A stretch of 64,000 nucleotides of DNA from Arthrobacter sp. MYb214 (GCF_002979865.1 NZ_PCPZ01000001.1:248001-312000); one strand, 5' to 3'; positions 42,561 to 51,193 are shown, numbered from the stretch's first letter. The notes: generated by a model not told the origin, from the letters alone. Numbers and translations: made by a program.

Positions 42561-43188
42561 TTTTGTCTCCTTGAGGCGATTTTTCCACTCGGGCAAGTCC
42601 TGCGGTGCCCATAGTGCCGCCTTCATGGAATATTTGATCCTCGATGACGCTGGACTCCTGGCATTGTCGTCCGAAGCCAGCGTGGCTGAGCCGGTGGCCC
42701 TTGCGCGGCACCGGAGGGTGCTTCGAATCTGCGAACCCGGTACAGCGATCTGGCATCGCTGTTTTCCAATGCCCCGTGGAGGGTGGCGGCGTCGTCTTCG
42801 ATCACCGCTTCTTGGTACGTGCTATCGCTCATCGAGCTGCTTCGCTTCCACCTGCGGGGCAAGTCCGCAGATCCAGGCGCCTCGTGTTCTTCCGCGCTGG
42901 ACTGAGCTCGCGCCTCGGTGGCGCTGGTCCCAGTGGTGCAGCGGGGAATAAGCAGGTGTGGGGGCGATGCTGGCGATTGCGGATTACCCGTGCATGCGAA
43001 CAGCCTCGAACTTGCCGGCAACGCCACTGGAGAGTAGGTTCCAAGATCAGGCGATGTGGTGACGCTCGGCACTCTTTTATGAAAACCTCCATTTCAATTT
43101 GCCAAGTCAGTTCGGGATGCATTAGATTATTACTTGTTGCAGCGAAGGACTGAAGGAAAGAAACTTCCCGATTTCACACACTGCAGGA
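42561..43188. other. Gene-free interval between two identical tRNA-Val genes
   Basis: About 630 bp. Several frames are open on both strands, a side effect of high GC, but none shows a full gene. The only family-like signal is the PIN-like start at 42625. The interval looks like decayed inserted DNA or an old tRNA duplication product. Confidence 0.5.
42625..42951 (+). pseudogene. Possible remnant of a PIN-domain (VapC-like) gene
   Basis: The frame from ATG 42625 begins MEYLILDDAGLLALSSEA and continues VALARHRRVLRI, a pattern like the first strand, catalytic Asp and first helix of VapC/PIN ribonucleases. The rest of the 108 residues, with Arg-, Ser- and Cys-rich stretches, is not PIN-like, and the later acidic residues of the fold are missing. 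No Shine-Dalgarno or antitoxin gene is evident. I regard it as a weakly supported fragment. Confidence 0.3.
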
Positions 43189-43264
43189 GGGCCTTTAGCT
43201 CAGCTGGTAGAGCGTCACGTTTACACCGTGAATGTCATCGGTTCGATCCCGGTAGGGCCCACCA
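43189..43264 (+). tRNA. tRNA-Val (anticodon UAC), second copy
   Basis: 76 nt, identical to the copy at 42451-42526 including the encoded CCA. Flanking sequences differ on both sides, so identity is limited to the gene itself. Confidence 0.96.
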
Positions 43265-43268
43265 AAAC

Positions 43269-43314
43269 GAAGACCGCTTCAATCACTCTGGAAAGAGCGA
43301 TTGAAGCGGTCTTC
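43269..43314 (+). terminator. Terminator of the second tRNA-Val gene
   Basis: A 16-bp perfect stem (GAAGACCGCTTCAATC and its complement) with an inner CTCT/AGAG stem, followed by TTCGTATTCC. Confidence 0.75.
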
Positions 43315-43376
43315 TTCGTATTCCCGGCCGGCGCCAGCCAATCGCCGAATGCCAGCGAAAGTGCGAAACTGGATGC

Positions 43377-43985
43377 ATGACTGCACCAGAAGAAAACCTT
43401 TGGCTCGCCACCGTTCGCAAGAACCCGGACCACTCGCAGAATTTTGCCCAGCGCTGGCGCACGCTTGCCGCCGAAGGCCAGGATATTTTCGGGGAAGCTC
43501 GCGCCGTTGACGCGATGGTTGCCCGGGGCAGCAGAATTCTGGATGCCGGATGCGGGACCGGGCGGATCGGCGGCTGGCTTTCCGAGCAAGGGCACCAAGT
43601 GGTTGGCGTGGACCTCGACCCGCATTTAATCGATGTTGCCCGGGCAGATTACCCCAAAGCCCAATGGCAGGTCGGCAATCTGGCTGACTTCACCATCGCT
43701 GACGCAGCGGGGGAGAACCAGGAATTCGACCTGATAGTTTCTGCCGGCAATGTCGTCACCTTCCTCTCCGAGTCCGAACGCCGCCCGGCGCTGCAGCAAC
43801 TGCGCGGGCATCTGGCGGCAGACGGGCGCATGATCATCGGCTTCGGCTCGGGACGCGGCTACGGGTTCGATGACTTCGAGGCCGACGCTTTGGAGGCGGG
43901 GCTGGCACTGCAGCAACGCTATTCGACCTGGAACTTCCATTTGCCTGCCGCCGATTTCCTGGTGGCCGTGCTCGGGCGCAAATAG
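43377..43985 (+). CDS. Class I SAM-dependent methyltransferase
   Basis: A 202-residue methyltransferase. The SAM motif I is ILDAGCGTGRIGGWL, followed by VVGVDLDPHLIDVARADYP (motif II) and FDLIVSAGNVVTFL (motif III/IV); the rest of the fold, including LRGHLAADGRMIIGFGSGRGYG, is complete. Small free-standing enzymes like this methylate varied small molecules or proteins, and the sequence does not reveal the substrate. It is the first gene after the second tRNA-Val. No strong Shine-Dalgarno precedes the ATG. Confidence 0.88.
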   Translation: MTAPEENLWLATVRKNPDHSQNFAQRWRTLAAEGQDIFGEARAVDAMVARGSRILDAGCGTGRIGGWLSEQGHQVVGVDLDPHLIDVARADYPKAQWQVGNLADFTIADAAGENQEFDLIVSAGNVVTFLSESERRPALQQLRGHLAADGRMIIGFGSGRGYGFDDFEADALEAGLALQQRYSTWNFHLPAADFLVAVLGRK

Positions 43986-44165
43986 CGCCAAGCGCAAACC
44001 GAGCGCTGCAGGAAAAATCCACTTCGCTTCCATGCGACGTGCAATCGCTCTTGAAGGGCCCTGGCCTGCGGCTTCTGCCGTGGTCAGGAAACCGCGGGGT
44101 GCGAGTCTGCGCGGCTGCTGCCGCCAGCAGTTGGCATCGGCACCGCAGTTGCCTCATTCCTCATT

Positions 44166-44594
44166 GTGATCGTGATTTCCGCCGTGCATTCGGCCAAGCG
44201 CGGGTCTGGGACCAAAGGGCCGCCGATGGCGCAAGGGGCGATCTACGGCAACACCTTCAGCCTGGGCGTGATCATCACCGCCCTGCTCGGGTGGCGGCTG
44301 CATGTCGAGGGGCTGAGCTCAATGGGCATGGCGACTTTTGCCCTCACCGGCCTGTGCCTGGTGATCGGCGTGCTCGTGGTTGCCGGCTCGGTGCTCTTCA
44401 ACGACCGGGCCCAGCTGGTCTTCGGGTCCTGGATCCTGGCTATTGCCCTGCTCTCACTGGCCTCGCCGGCACCGCTGAACCTCTTGGCCGGTGCCGTTGG
44501 CGGGCTGGGATTCATCGTGCTGGGCCTGCTGCACGGCAGCAAGCCGGAACTGGTCTCAGGAGCGTTGATCCGGGGTGGGCATGCAGGAGCTTGA
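44166..44594 (+). CDS. Small membrane protein paired with a MarR/ArsR-type regulator
   Basis: A 142-residue (from GTG 44166) protein with four hydrophobic segments (for example TFSLGVIITALLGWRL, ATFALTGLCLVIGVLVVAGSV, LLAGAVGGLGFIVLGLL). No known family is recognised. The frame upstream is open and encodes VGIGTAVASFLIVIVISAVHSAK, so the GTG start cuts a first membrane helix; no ATG or GTG exists upstream in the frame within a sensible distance. The true start is uncertain or the 5' end is damaged. Its stop lies inside the following regulator gene, an overlap typical of coupled regulator-membrane protein pairs. Confidence 0.55.
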   Translation: MIVISAVHSAKRGSGTKGPPMAQGAIYGNTFSLGVIITALLGWRLHVEGLSSMGMATFALTGLCLVIGVLVVAGSVLFNDRAQLVFGSWILAIALLSLASPAPLNLLAGAVGGLGFIVLGLLHGSKPELVSGALIRGGHAGA

Positions 44595-44874
44595 CCCGCT
44601 GATCCACGCCCAGGCACGGCTGAGGACCGTCACGGTCCTGGACACCTTGCGGGCCGGGGACAGCATCTCGTTTCCCAAGCTGCAGGGCCTGCTGTCGATG
44701 ACCTCGGGTAATCTGGCAACGCATTTGCGCAAGCTGGAAGACGGTGACTACGTGAAGGTGGACAAGATCCTGGAGGGGCGCAGCCCAGTGACCTACATTG
44801 CCTTGACCCGCGCTGGGCGAACCGCCTTCGAAGAGTACAAGGAACAGCTTCGCGCACTGCTGGATGCGGTGTGA
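44581..44874 (+). CDS. Winged-helix transcriptional regulator (HTH_27/MarR-like)
   Basis: A 97-residue single-domain winged helix: RTVTVLDTLRAGDSISFPKLQGLLSMTSGNLATHLRKLEDGDYVKVDK, followed by TYIALTRAGRTAFEEYKEQL. This is the compact DNA-binding form found beside small membrane proteins in actinobacteria and Gram-positives. It overlaps the 3' end of the preceding membrane-protein gene, so they are probably co-expressed, perhaps as sensor and regulator. ATG 44581 follows GGGGTGG; a GTG two codons earlier is possible. Targets are unknown. Confidence 0.82.
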   Translation: MQELDPLIHAQARLRTVTVLDTLRAGDSISFPKLQGLLSMTSGNLATHLRKLEDGDYVKVDKILEGRSPVTYIALTRAGRTAFEEYKEQLRALLDAV

Positions 44875-45035
44875 TCGCCGGACGAACGTGCAAGGATACA
44901 CGCAATTGCGCAGCCGGGGAGGAACCGGGAAAATCTGCCAGCTAATGCAGAGGCCCGGGACAGGTGAATCATCTGCGCGGCCCATTAGGCTGGAGAAGGT
45001 ACGCTGTCGAATCAACTGCAGAAGGAGATTTTCCA

Positions 45036-45230
45036 ATGGGCCTAGGCGATAAGATCCAGAATAAGGCGCAAGAAGTTTCGGGCAAGGCCAAGAAATCCGT
45101 AGGCGATGCGACCGGCAATGAACGCCTGCAGGCTGAAGGCGTTAAGGACCAAGCCGCTGCGAAAGCCAAACAGGCCGGCGAGTCAGTCAAGGATGCGGCC
45201 AAGGACGTACGCGACGGCCTGGACAAGTAG
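45036..45230 (+). CDS. CsbD-family small stress protein
   Basis: A 64-residue hydrophilic, helical protein of the CsbD family (MGLGDKIQNKAQEVSGKAKK, GDATGNERLQAEG). CsbD-like proteins are abundant in general-stress or stationary-phase responses; their mechanism is unknown. GAAGGAG precedes the ATG, and a strong terminator follows, so it is a monocistronic unit. It has no membrane segment and is rich in Ala, Lys, Asp. Confidence 0.92.
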   Translation: MGLGDKIQNKAQEVSGKAKKSVGDATGNERLQAEGVKDQAAAKAKQAGESVKDAAKDVRDGLDK

Positions 45231-45250
45231 CAACAGGCACGCAGGAGCTT

Positions 45251-45295
45251 AAACGGCAAAGGTGCCCGCGAATTCCGCGGGCACCTTTGCCGTTT
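45251..45295. terminator. Terminator between the CsbD gene and a convergent methyltransferase
   Basis: A perfect 20-bp stem (AAACGGCAAAGGTGCCCGCG and its complement) with a 5-nt loop, ending in CGTTTCTGC on the plus strand. Both strands can use it because the genes converge. Confidence 0.9.
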
Positions 45296-45316
45296 CTGCA
45301 TGGAACGCACTCGGGG

Positions 45317-46543
45317 CTACTTGGCCTTGAGCCTCCACAATGAAGTGACTTCCTTCGAACGGGCCGCATGCAGCACGTCCTGGGCATCCTGTGCGCGGTG
45401 GTGCCTTGGCGCGGTGTCGATCTTGTCGATGACTTCAAGGCCTGCCGCCTCGATGGCCTCCAGCAGCAGCGCGCGGGTACGCAAGCCCAGCAGCTCGGCG
45501 AGATCCGAGATGATCAGCCATCCTTCGCCGTTCTCGGTCAGGTGACCGGGCAATCCGCGCAGGAACTGCATCAGCATCTTGCTCTCGGGATCGTAGATGG
45601 CCGCATCCAGGGTGCTCGGCGCGCTGCCCGGAAGCCACGGGGGATTGCACACGACCAGCGGGGACCGGCCCTCGGGGAACATGCTGGTCATTTGCGCACG
45701 GGCGGTACCGGAAATACCCAAGCGCGCGAAGTTGTCATTGGCGCAGTCCACCGCGCGCTGGTGGATGTCGGTGCCGATGACCTGTTTGACTCCGCGGCGG
45801 GCCAGCACTGCCGAGAGCACTCCGGTTCCGGTGCCGATGTCGAAAGCCAGCGAGCGATCCTCCAGCGGGGCCACCGCCACCAGATCCACATATTCCTGGC
45901 GGGTGGGCATGAACGTCCCGTAGGCCGGGTGGATTTTCGCTCCCAGTGCCGGAACGTCCACACCCTTCAGGAACCACTGGTGGGCACTGAGCATGCCAGC
46001 TAGTTCCTGCAGGCTGGCCACAGCCCGGTGACCTGCCAGGCCTGCGGCCTGCTCGTAGCCGGATGCCACCGCCGGACCGACGATCGGCGCTCGGGGCAAG
46101 TCCAGGACGGCCAGGCCGTCCTCGGCGTGGAAATCCAAGGGAACCAGGATCAGCGACAACATCCGCGAACGCTGGGCCCGGGCCTGCCGGATGGCGTAGA
46201 ACTTCTGCGCATCATCCAGGACCTTCTTCTTGGCCTTCGCGCTGCTGGCCTTGGCCGCGTTGGCGGCCGCCATGCGCCGGTCCATGGCGGCAAGCAGCTG
46301 CTTGGCGTTGTGGAAGTCGCCGGTCCACAGCATGGCCGTGCCGCGGGCCGCGTGGCGCATGGCCGCATCCGCGCTCAAGCGGTCATCGGCCACCACGATG
46401 TGTGCTGGTGCCCGGCGGGAATTGGCGGACAGCCAGATGGCCGTGGTGCTGGTTCCTTCGTGGTCCCAGGAAACGGTCACAGGGGCGGTGGCGGAATGGG
46501 AAGCGATGGGATGGCCCTGTCGATCAGCGTTGCTCAAGCGCAT
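45317..46543 (-). CDS. Methyltransferase with NPPW motif (MTS-domain type)
   Basis: A 408-residue protein. The C-terminal half (about 205-405) is a small-domain methyltransferase with SAM motif AFDIGTGTGVLSAVLARRG and the amide/base-methylation motif VVCNPPWLPG; the N-terminal half (about 1-200, with basic AAMDRRMAAANAAKASSAKAKKK) is a domain without clear identity. NPPW-type enzymes methylate rRNA guanines (RlmG/RsmC) or glutamine residues (PrmC-type). Its exact target cannot be named. It lies alone on the minus strand between the CsbD gene and a glycosyltransferase gene. Confidence 0.85.
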   Translation of the reverse strand: MRLSNADRQGHPIASHSATAPVTVSWDHEGTSTTAIWLSANSRRAPAHIVVADDRLSADAAMRHAARGTAMLWTGDFHNAKQLLAAMDRRMAAANAAKASSAKAKKKVLDDAQKFYAIRQARAQRSRMLSLILVPLDFHAEDGLAVLDLPRAPIVGPAVASGYEQAAGLAGHRAVASLQELAGMLSAHQWFLKGVDVPALGAKIHPAYGTFMPTRQEYVDLVAVAPLEDRSLAFDIGTGTGVLSAVLARRGVKQVIGTDIHQRAVDCANDNFARLGISGTARAQMTSMFPEGRSPLVVCNPPWLPGSAPSTLDAAIYDPESKMLMQFLRGLPGHLTENGEGWLIISDLAELLGLRTRALLLEAIEAAGLEVIDKIDTAPRHHRAQDAQDVLHAARSKEVTSLWRLKAK

Positions 46544-46609
46544 GGCAACCGCGCATGAGCTGTTCTGTTGCGAGGGGCTGGACTTCCAATTCTACCGGTC
46601 CCGGCCAGA

Positions 46610-47842
46610 CTAGCTGGGCCGGTGCCTGGCGACCAGCTGTTCGAGGATCCTTATCACTGGAATCGAGCTGTCCGTTTCGGCTGCCAGCTGCCGGGCAATT
46701 CGCCGGGCGCCATCGGCCAGGTCCTCATTGGCCAGGACTCCGGTAATCGAGGACGCGAGCCGCTGCGCAGTCAAGTGCTTGTAGGCAATGGGCTCGGCAG
46801 CCGCGCCGAGCCGGTGGATGCGCTGGGCCCAGAACGGCTGGTCGGTGAAGACTGGAACCGGAACTGCGGGGACGCCTGCCCGCAGGCCAGCGGCCGTGGT
46901 GCCGGCCCCTGCATGCTGCACGACGGCTGCCATCTGCGGAAACAGCCAGTGGTGGGGTACCGCGCCGATGCCCAGGATGCCGGGTTCGTCGATTTCCGGT
47001 TCCCCTTGCACGATAGTCCGTCTTCCGGTGCGCCGGGCAACATCCGTGATGAAGTCCGGTTCCAGCGCCTGCGTGCTGCCGAAGCCAATGAAGACTGGCG
47101 CCGGCCCCTCGTCGATGAAGTCGAGCAGCCTCTGCGACGGTGTCCATGCCGGATCGGCTGGCGGCCACCAGTACCCGCAATTGACGATCCCCTCATGCCA
47201 ATCAGCGGACCGTGGAACGATAACTGAACTGAAGCCGTGGAGAATGGGGCTCCGGTGCTGGCGGCGAAGGCGTTCGGAGGCGGCACGGCTGCGTGCGGGC
47301 AATCCCAGGGATTCGCGTACCCGCTTTGCTGGGAGGTCGTAGGGCGCCTTGGAAGCGGCGAAGAGCTGGCCGAGCAGCTTGTTGCCCAGTGGCCCGAAGC
47401 TGCGCGATGCACCCAAAGCCATGGGCGAGTACGCTGCACTGGGTTCAATGGGTTGCAGGTGCGCGCCGATCGCGGGGATGCCCATGGCCTCGGCCACGTC
47501 GTAGGCATAGGGTGCTACCGCATTGGTCATGATGATATCGGCACCTCGCTCGGCTGCGGCCATCGTTCCGGTAGCTGCCAGTTCGAAATAGTCCCGGAGC
47601 TCCCGGAGGTACCGGCGCAGATCCTTGGGGCTGGCCTTAGCGCCCGGAGCTGCCGGCTTGACCAAGGCGCCCATGTCGCCGGGGAGCTCCCGGAATCGGC
47701 AGCCTGCTGAAACCGCAAGGTCCTTGTATGCCGGGTTTGCCGCAATGGATACATCGAAACCATGGAGCGCCAGCTTCTGGCCGAGGCCGGCCATCGGCGC
47801 GACATCGCCTCGTGTTCCCGGTGCGATCATCAGCAAGCGCAT
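46610..47842 (-). CDS. UDP-glycosyltransferase (GT1/MGT type)
   Basis: A 410-residue GT-B enzyme. N-terminal: MRLLMIAPGTRGDVAPMAGLGQKLALHGFDV; C-terminal donor-binding signature: VVQHAGAGTTAAGLRAGVPAVPVPVFTDQPFWA, preceded by PVFIGFGSTQAL. This is the family of macrolide-inactivating or sterol/polyketide glycosyltransferases, and bacterial members often detoxify compounds. The gene is divergent from a TetR regulator; a 29-bp palindromic operator lies between them and overlaps the promoter area. AGGAGG precedes the ATG. Detoxification or secondary-metabolite decoration is inferred. Confidence 0.9.
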   Translation of the reverse strand: MRLLMIAPGTRGDVAPMAGLGQKLALHGFDVSIAANPAYKDLAVSAGCRFRELPGDMGALVKPAAPGAKASPKDLRRYLRELRDYFELAATGTMAAAERGADIIMTNAVAPYAYDVAEAMGIPAIGAHLQPIEPSAAYSPMALGASRSFGPLGNKLLGQLFAASKAPYDLPAKRVRESLGLPARSRAASERLRRQHRSPILHGFSSVIVPRSADWHEGIVNCGYWWPPADPAWTPSQRLLDFIDEGPAPVFIGFGSTQALEPDFITDVARRTGRRTIVQGEPEIDEPGILGIGAVPHHWLFPQMAAVVQHAGAGTTAAGLRAGVPAVPVPVFTDQPFWAQRIHRLGAAAEPIAYKHLTAQRLASSITGVLANEDLADGARRIARQLAAETDSSIPVIRILEQLVARHRPS

Positions 47843-47857
47843 GGTTCCTCCTGTAGA

Positions 47858-47886
47858 GTTAAATGCGAACAGTGTTCGCGGTTAAC
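47858..47886. promoter_or_regulatory. Palindromic TetR-type operator between two divergent genes
   Basis: GTTAA-AT-GCGAAC-AGT-GTTCGC-GG-TTAAC: an 11-bp-per-arm nearly perfect palindrome. It lies in the 94-bp space between the glycosyltransferase and TetR genes and would block both promoters when bound. Confidence 0.75.
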
Positions 47887-47936
47887 TATACAGCCAGAGC
47901 ACGGCGCGCGATGCGCCCTGCGGGAAAGGACGAGCG

Positions 47937-48578
47937 ATGACCGGCAACCAGCCTCGCACCGGGCCCAGGCCCCGGCACTCCCGGGACAAGATTGCCCAGG
48001 CGGCGATCGCGCTGGCCGATGAAGAAGGCATGGGAGCGGTATCCATCAGAGCCGTAGCTGCAAAGATCGGAGCAGGAGCCGCCTCCCTGTACCGTTACGT
48101 TGAGTCCCATGAGGAGCTCACCGGCCTTATGGTTGAGCAGATCAGCGCGGAATATGAACTGGAATCGCTGGCAGGTTCGGCTGCCCAGCAGCTTCTCGGC
48201 CTGGCCGCCCAGGGCCTACAGATCATGCGCAGGCATCCCTGGGTGCCCTCGCTGGCCATGGGCAAGTCGTCCATGGGGCCGAACGCCTTGGCCTACCTGG
48301 AACGCGGATTAGCGGCCCTGGAAGGCAGCGGGCTGGAGGCAGGGGCCAAGCTGCATTGCCTGGCGATGCTCAACGCCATCACCGCAGCATTTGCGCTCAA
48401 TGAGCAAAGCCAGCAGCGGCCCGAAGACCCGGCGGCGCTGTTCGCGCAGCTGGAAACAGGCCGCTACCCCCACCTGTCGGCCGCGCTGGGCCAAGCGGCA
48501 AGGCCCGTGGACCAGCAAGAGGCCTTCGAGAACGCGATCATGCACTATCTGCGTGGTGCCGGTGTTATTCCCAACTAG
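47937..48578 (+). CDS. TetR-family regulator of the adjacent glycosyltransferase
   Basis: A 213-residue TetR protein: the helix-turn-helix lies at about 15-62 (IAQAAIALADEEGMGAVSIRAVAAKIGAGAASLYRYVESHEEL), the ligand-binding helices follow. Divergent to the glycosyltransferase gene with a clear palindrome between, the standard arrangement for a repressor that is released by the compound to be glycosylated. Induction by that compound is inferred, and its identity is unknown. The start at ATG 47937 follows GGAAAGGA. Confidence 0.9.
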   Translation: MTGNQPRTGPRPRHSRDKIAQAAIALADEEGMGAVSIRAVAAKIGAGAASLYRYVESHEELTGLMVEQISAEYELESLAGSAAQQLLGLAAQGLQIMRRHPWVPSLAMGKSSMGPNALAYLERGLAALEGSGLEAGAKLHCLAMLNAITAAFALNEQSQQRPEDPAALFAQLETGRYPHLSAALGQAARPVDQQEAFENAIMHYLRGAGVIPN

Positions 48579-48669
48579 CCAGAGGCCATTCTTTGACATC
48601 TTCTAGGTGGTGCGGGAGCAATATGGAAACATGAATCCATAGCATCATCGCCTAGAACCAGGAGCTGAA

Positions 48670-49839
48670 ATGCCCGCGCCCAGCGAAGCAAGCATGAAAG
48701 AAATCTACGAGCTCATCGCCGTGGACACCACTAGCCGCGACAGCAACCTTGCGCTGATCGGGAATGTCGTGAAGAAGCTGGACGCCTATGGCATCAGCTC
48801 CCAGCTGATCCACAACGAAGAGGGCACCAAGGCCAACCTGCTGGCCACCATCCCCGCCGCCGATGGAACCCGCACCGGCGGCATTGTGCTTTCCGGGCAC
48901 ACCGACGTGGTGCCAGTGGACGGGCAGAAATGGAGCAGCGATCCATTCGACGCCCAGGTGCGCGCAGACAAGCTCTATGGCCGCGGCACCTGCGACATGA
49001 AGGGCTTCCTCGGGGTGATCCTGGCCAAGCTGGACCAGTTCACCGGCGCAGAACTTGCCGAACCAATCCACCTGGCGCTGTCCTATGACGAAGAAGTCGG
49101 CTGCGTCGGCGCGGTGTCGCTGGTGCAGAGAATTGTTGACGAGAAGCTGGCGCCTCGCGGATGCTTCGTGGGGGAGCCATCGAGCATGCGGGCGATCCGC
49201 GGCCACAAGTCGATGAACGTTTTCCGCGCCGAATTCAACGGCGTCGCAGCGCACTCCTCGCTGCCTTCCGAGGGAGTCAACGCAATTTCCTATGCGCTGC
49301 GCTTCGCGAATTTCGTCGAGGAAGTTTCGGACGAGCTGCGCAACCATGGACCGCGCGATGAAGCGTTCATCGAACCGACCACCACCATGAACGTGAACAA
49401 GTTCGACGGCGGCATCGCGGTGAACACCATTCCCTCGCAGGCGGTGGTGTTCTTCGAGTACCGCTCGCTCGCGGTGGTGGACCGCGAGGCGCTGACCGCG
49501 CGCTTGCGCGCAGAAGCGGCCAAGCTGGAAGCCCAGATGCGCGAGCAGAACCCGAGCTGCTCCGTAGAGTTCTCCCAGCAGGCGGGCGCTCCGGGACTGG
49601 ATACCGCTGCGGAGGAAGGGATCGTGTCCTTCGCGGCCGCCTGCGGCGCCATTGCCACCGATGAAAAGGTTACCTATGGCACGGAGGCCGGGCTGTTCGC
49701 CGCGGCCGGCATTCCCACCGTGGTGTGCGGTCCTGGCGATATCGCCCAAGCCCACGCTCCGGACGAATACATCGAGCTGGAGCAGATCGTGGCGTGCGAG
49801 AACTTCATCGATTCGCTGATTGCGCAGGTCAGCTCGTGA
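48670..49839 (+). CDS. M20-family deacylase, ArgE-like
   Basis: A 389-residue metallohydrolase of the ArgE/DapE family. Zinc ligands and catalytic residues appear in SGHTDVVPVDGQ, YGRGTCDMKGFLG, YDEEVGCVGA, and QAHAPDEYIE, with a dimerisation domain between (about 185-300). It resembles acetylornithine deacetylase (ArgE); in this context other N-acyl amino acids are possible. Its stop overlaps the MFS transporter start (GTGA), so a transporter-hydrolase pair for uptake and use of acylated amino acids is likely. It is not near the arginine biosynthesis genes. Confidence 0.86.
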   Translation: MPAPSEASMKEIYELIAVDTTSRDSNLALIGNVVKKLDAYGISSQLIHNEEGTKANLLATIPAADGTRTGGIVLSGHTDVVPVDGQKWSSDPFDAQVRADKLYGRGTCDMKGFLGVILAKLDQFTGAELAEPIHLALSYDEEVGCVGAVSLVQRIVDEKLAPRGCFVGEPSSMRAIRGHKSMNVFRAEFNGVAAHSSLPSEGVNAISYALRFANFVEEVSDELRNHGPRDEAFIEPTTTMNVNKFDGGIAVNTIPSQAVVFFEYRSLAVVDREALTARLRAEAAKLEAQMREQNPSCSVEFSQQAGAPGLDTAAEEGIVSFAAACGAIATDEKVTYGTEAGLFAAAGIPTVVCGPGDIAQAHAPDEYIELEQIVACENFIDSLIAQVSS

Positions 49840-51110
49840 GCGCCGAGGTGAAGGCGACACCAGAGCAGATCGTCAAAGCCCGCAAGGCGGTCATCTCCAG
49901 TTCCATCGGCGCGGCGCTGGAATGGTTCGACATCATTGTCTATGCCACTTTCGCGACGACCATTGCCAAGGTGTTCTATCCGGAATCGGACGGCACGTTC
50001 GCGCTGATTCTCACCTTCGCCTCCTTCGCAATTTCCTACCTGATCCGCCCCCTGGGCGGCATGGTGCTGGGCAGCTACGCCGACCGCAAGGGACGCAAGA
50101 ACGCGCTGACCCTCACGCTGGGCCTGATGATGCTCGGTACGCTGATCATGGCTGTGGCACCGCCCTATGAGGTGGCGGGCGTAGCCGGTGCCTTGATCAT
50201 CCTGCTCTCGCGCATGATCCAGGGCTTCTCTGCCGGTGGCGAATTCGGCACGGCCACTGCATTCCTGATCGAAACCGCACCGCACAAGAAGGCGTTCTAC
50301 TCTTCGTGGCAGGTCGCCAGCCAAGGTGCATCCATGCTGCTGGCTTCTGCCTTCGGCTACTTCCTGACCACCGGCCTGAGCCAGGAAGCCCTGGAGAGCT
50401 GGGGCTGGCGCGTGCCGTTCTTCGTTGGCCTGCTAATCGGGCCGGTAGGCCTGTACATCCGCGCCAAGCTGGATGAAACCGACGAGTTCGTTTCCGCCGC
50501 CAAGGAGAAATCGCCACTGGGCACGCTGTTCACCCAGCACTACGGCCGCCTGCTGGCGGCAGCGGCAACCATTGGCGTGGCCACGATTTCGGTGTACATG
50601 ATCCTGTACATGCCGACCTTCGCCGTCACGAACCTGAAGATCCCTGCCGACGCGGCTTTCCTGGGCGGCATCTCGGCGGGCATCATCACATTGTGCGGCG
50701 TCCCGCTGGTGGGCCATCTGGCTGACCGCATTGGCCCGGCCCGGGTGATGACCTACGCAGCGGTCGCGGCGTTCGTGCTGGCCTACCCGCTGTTCAAGCT
50801 GATGACCTCGAACCCGAGCGTGATCGTGATGGTGATCGTGATCGCGGTTCTCGGCGTGATCATGTCCTTCTACTTCGGTCCGCTGCCGGCGTTGCTCTCC
50901 AACCTCTTCCCGGCTGCCATCCGGGGTTCGGGCCTGTCGGTGGCCTACAACGTGGGCGTGACCCTTTTGGGCGGAATTGCCCCGCTGGTACTGACGTGGC
51001 TGCTGGACCTGACCGGGTCGCTGGATGCACCAAGCCTGTACTACATGGCAATTGCCGTGATTTCGCTGATCGGCCTCGTGGTCGTGCGAAAGCGCTACGG
51101 CCAGCGCTAA
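49836..51110 (+). CDS. MFS transporter, metabolite:H+ symporter (MHS) family
   Basis: A 424-residue transporter with 12 helices. The MHS signature GAALEWFDIIVYATFA and RPLGGMVLGSYADRKGRKNAL (the MFS loop 2-3 motif) are present, and helix 12 ends VVVRKRYGQR. MHS members import proline/betaine, citrate, shikimate or similar acids. It overlaps the deacylase stop by four bases (GTGA), so it is translated in coupling and likely imports the deacylase substrate. GTG 49836 is the start implied by this overlap. Confidence 0.9.
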   Translation: MSAEVKATPEQIVKARKAVISSSIGAALEWFDIIVYATFATTIAKVFYPESDGTFALILTFASFAISYLIRPLGGMVLGSYADRKGRKNALTLTLGLMMLGTLIMAVAPPYEVAGVAGALIILLSRMIQGFSAGGEFGTATAFLIETAPHKKAFYSSWQVASQGASMLLASAFGYFLTTGLSQEALESWGWRVPFFVGLLIGPVGLYIRAKLDETDEFVSAAKEKSPLGTLFTQHYGRLLAAAATIGVATISVYMILYMPTFAVTNLKIPADAAFLGGISAGIITLCGVPLVGHLADRIGPARVMTYAAVAAFVLAYPLFKLMTSNPSVIVMVIVIAVLGVIMSFYFGPLPALLSNLFPAAIRGSGLSVAYNVGVTLLGGIAPLVLTWLLDLTGSLDAPSLYYMAIAVISLIGLVVVRKRYGQR

Positions 51111-51132
51111 TCCAGCCTGGGATTCAGCCAAT

Positions 51133-51169
51133 GATCGCCGCAAGCTTCCTCGTGGAACTTGCGGCGATC
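51133..51169. terminator. Terminator of the deacylase-transporter pair
   Basis: A 12-bp stem (GATCGCCGCAAG / CTTGCGGCGATC) with a 13-nt loop, followed by GCTTTTT on the plus strand. The haemolysin-III gene converges on it. Confidence 0.85.
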
Positions 51170-51193
51170 GCTTTTTCCAGCGGGTTCGCGCGC

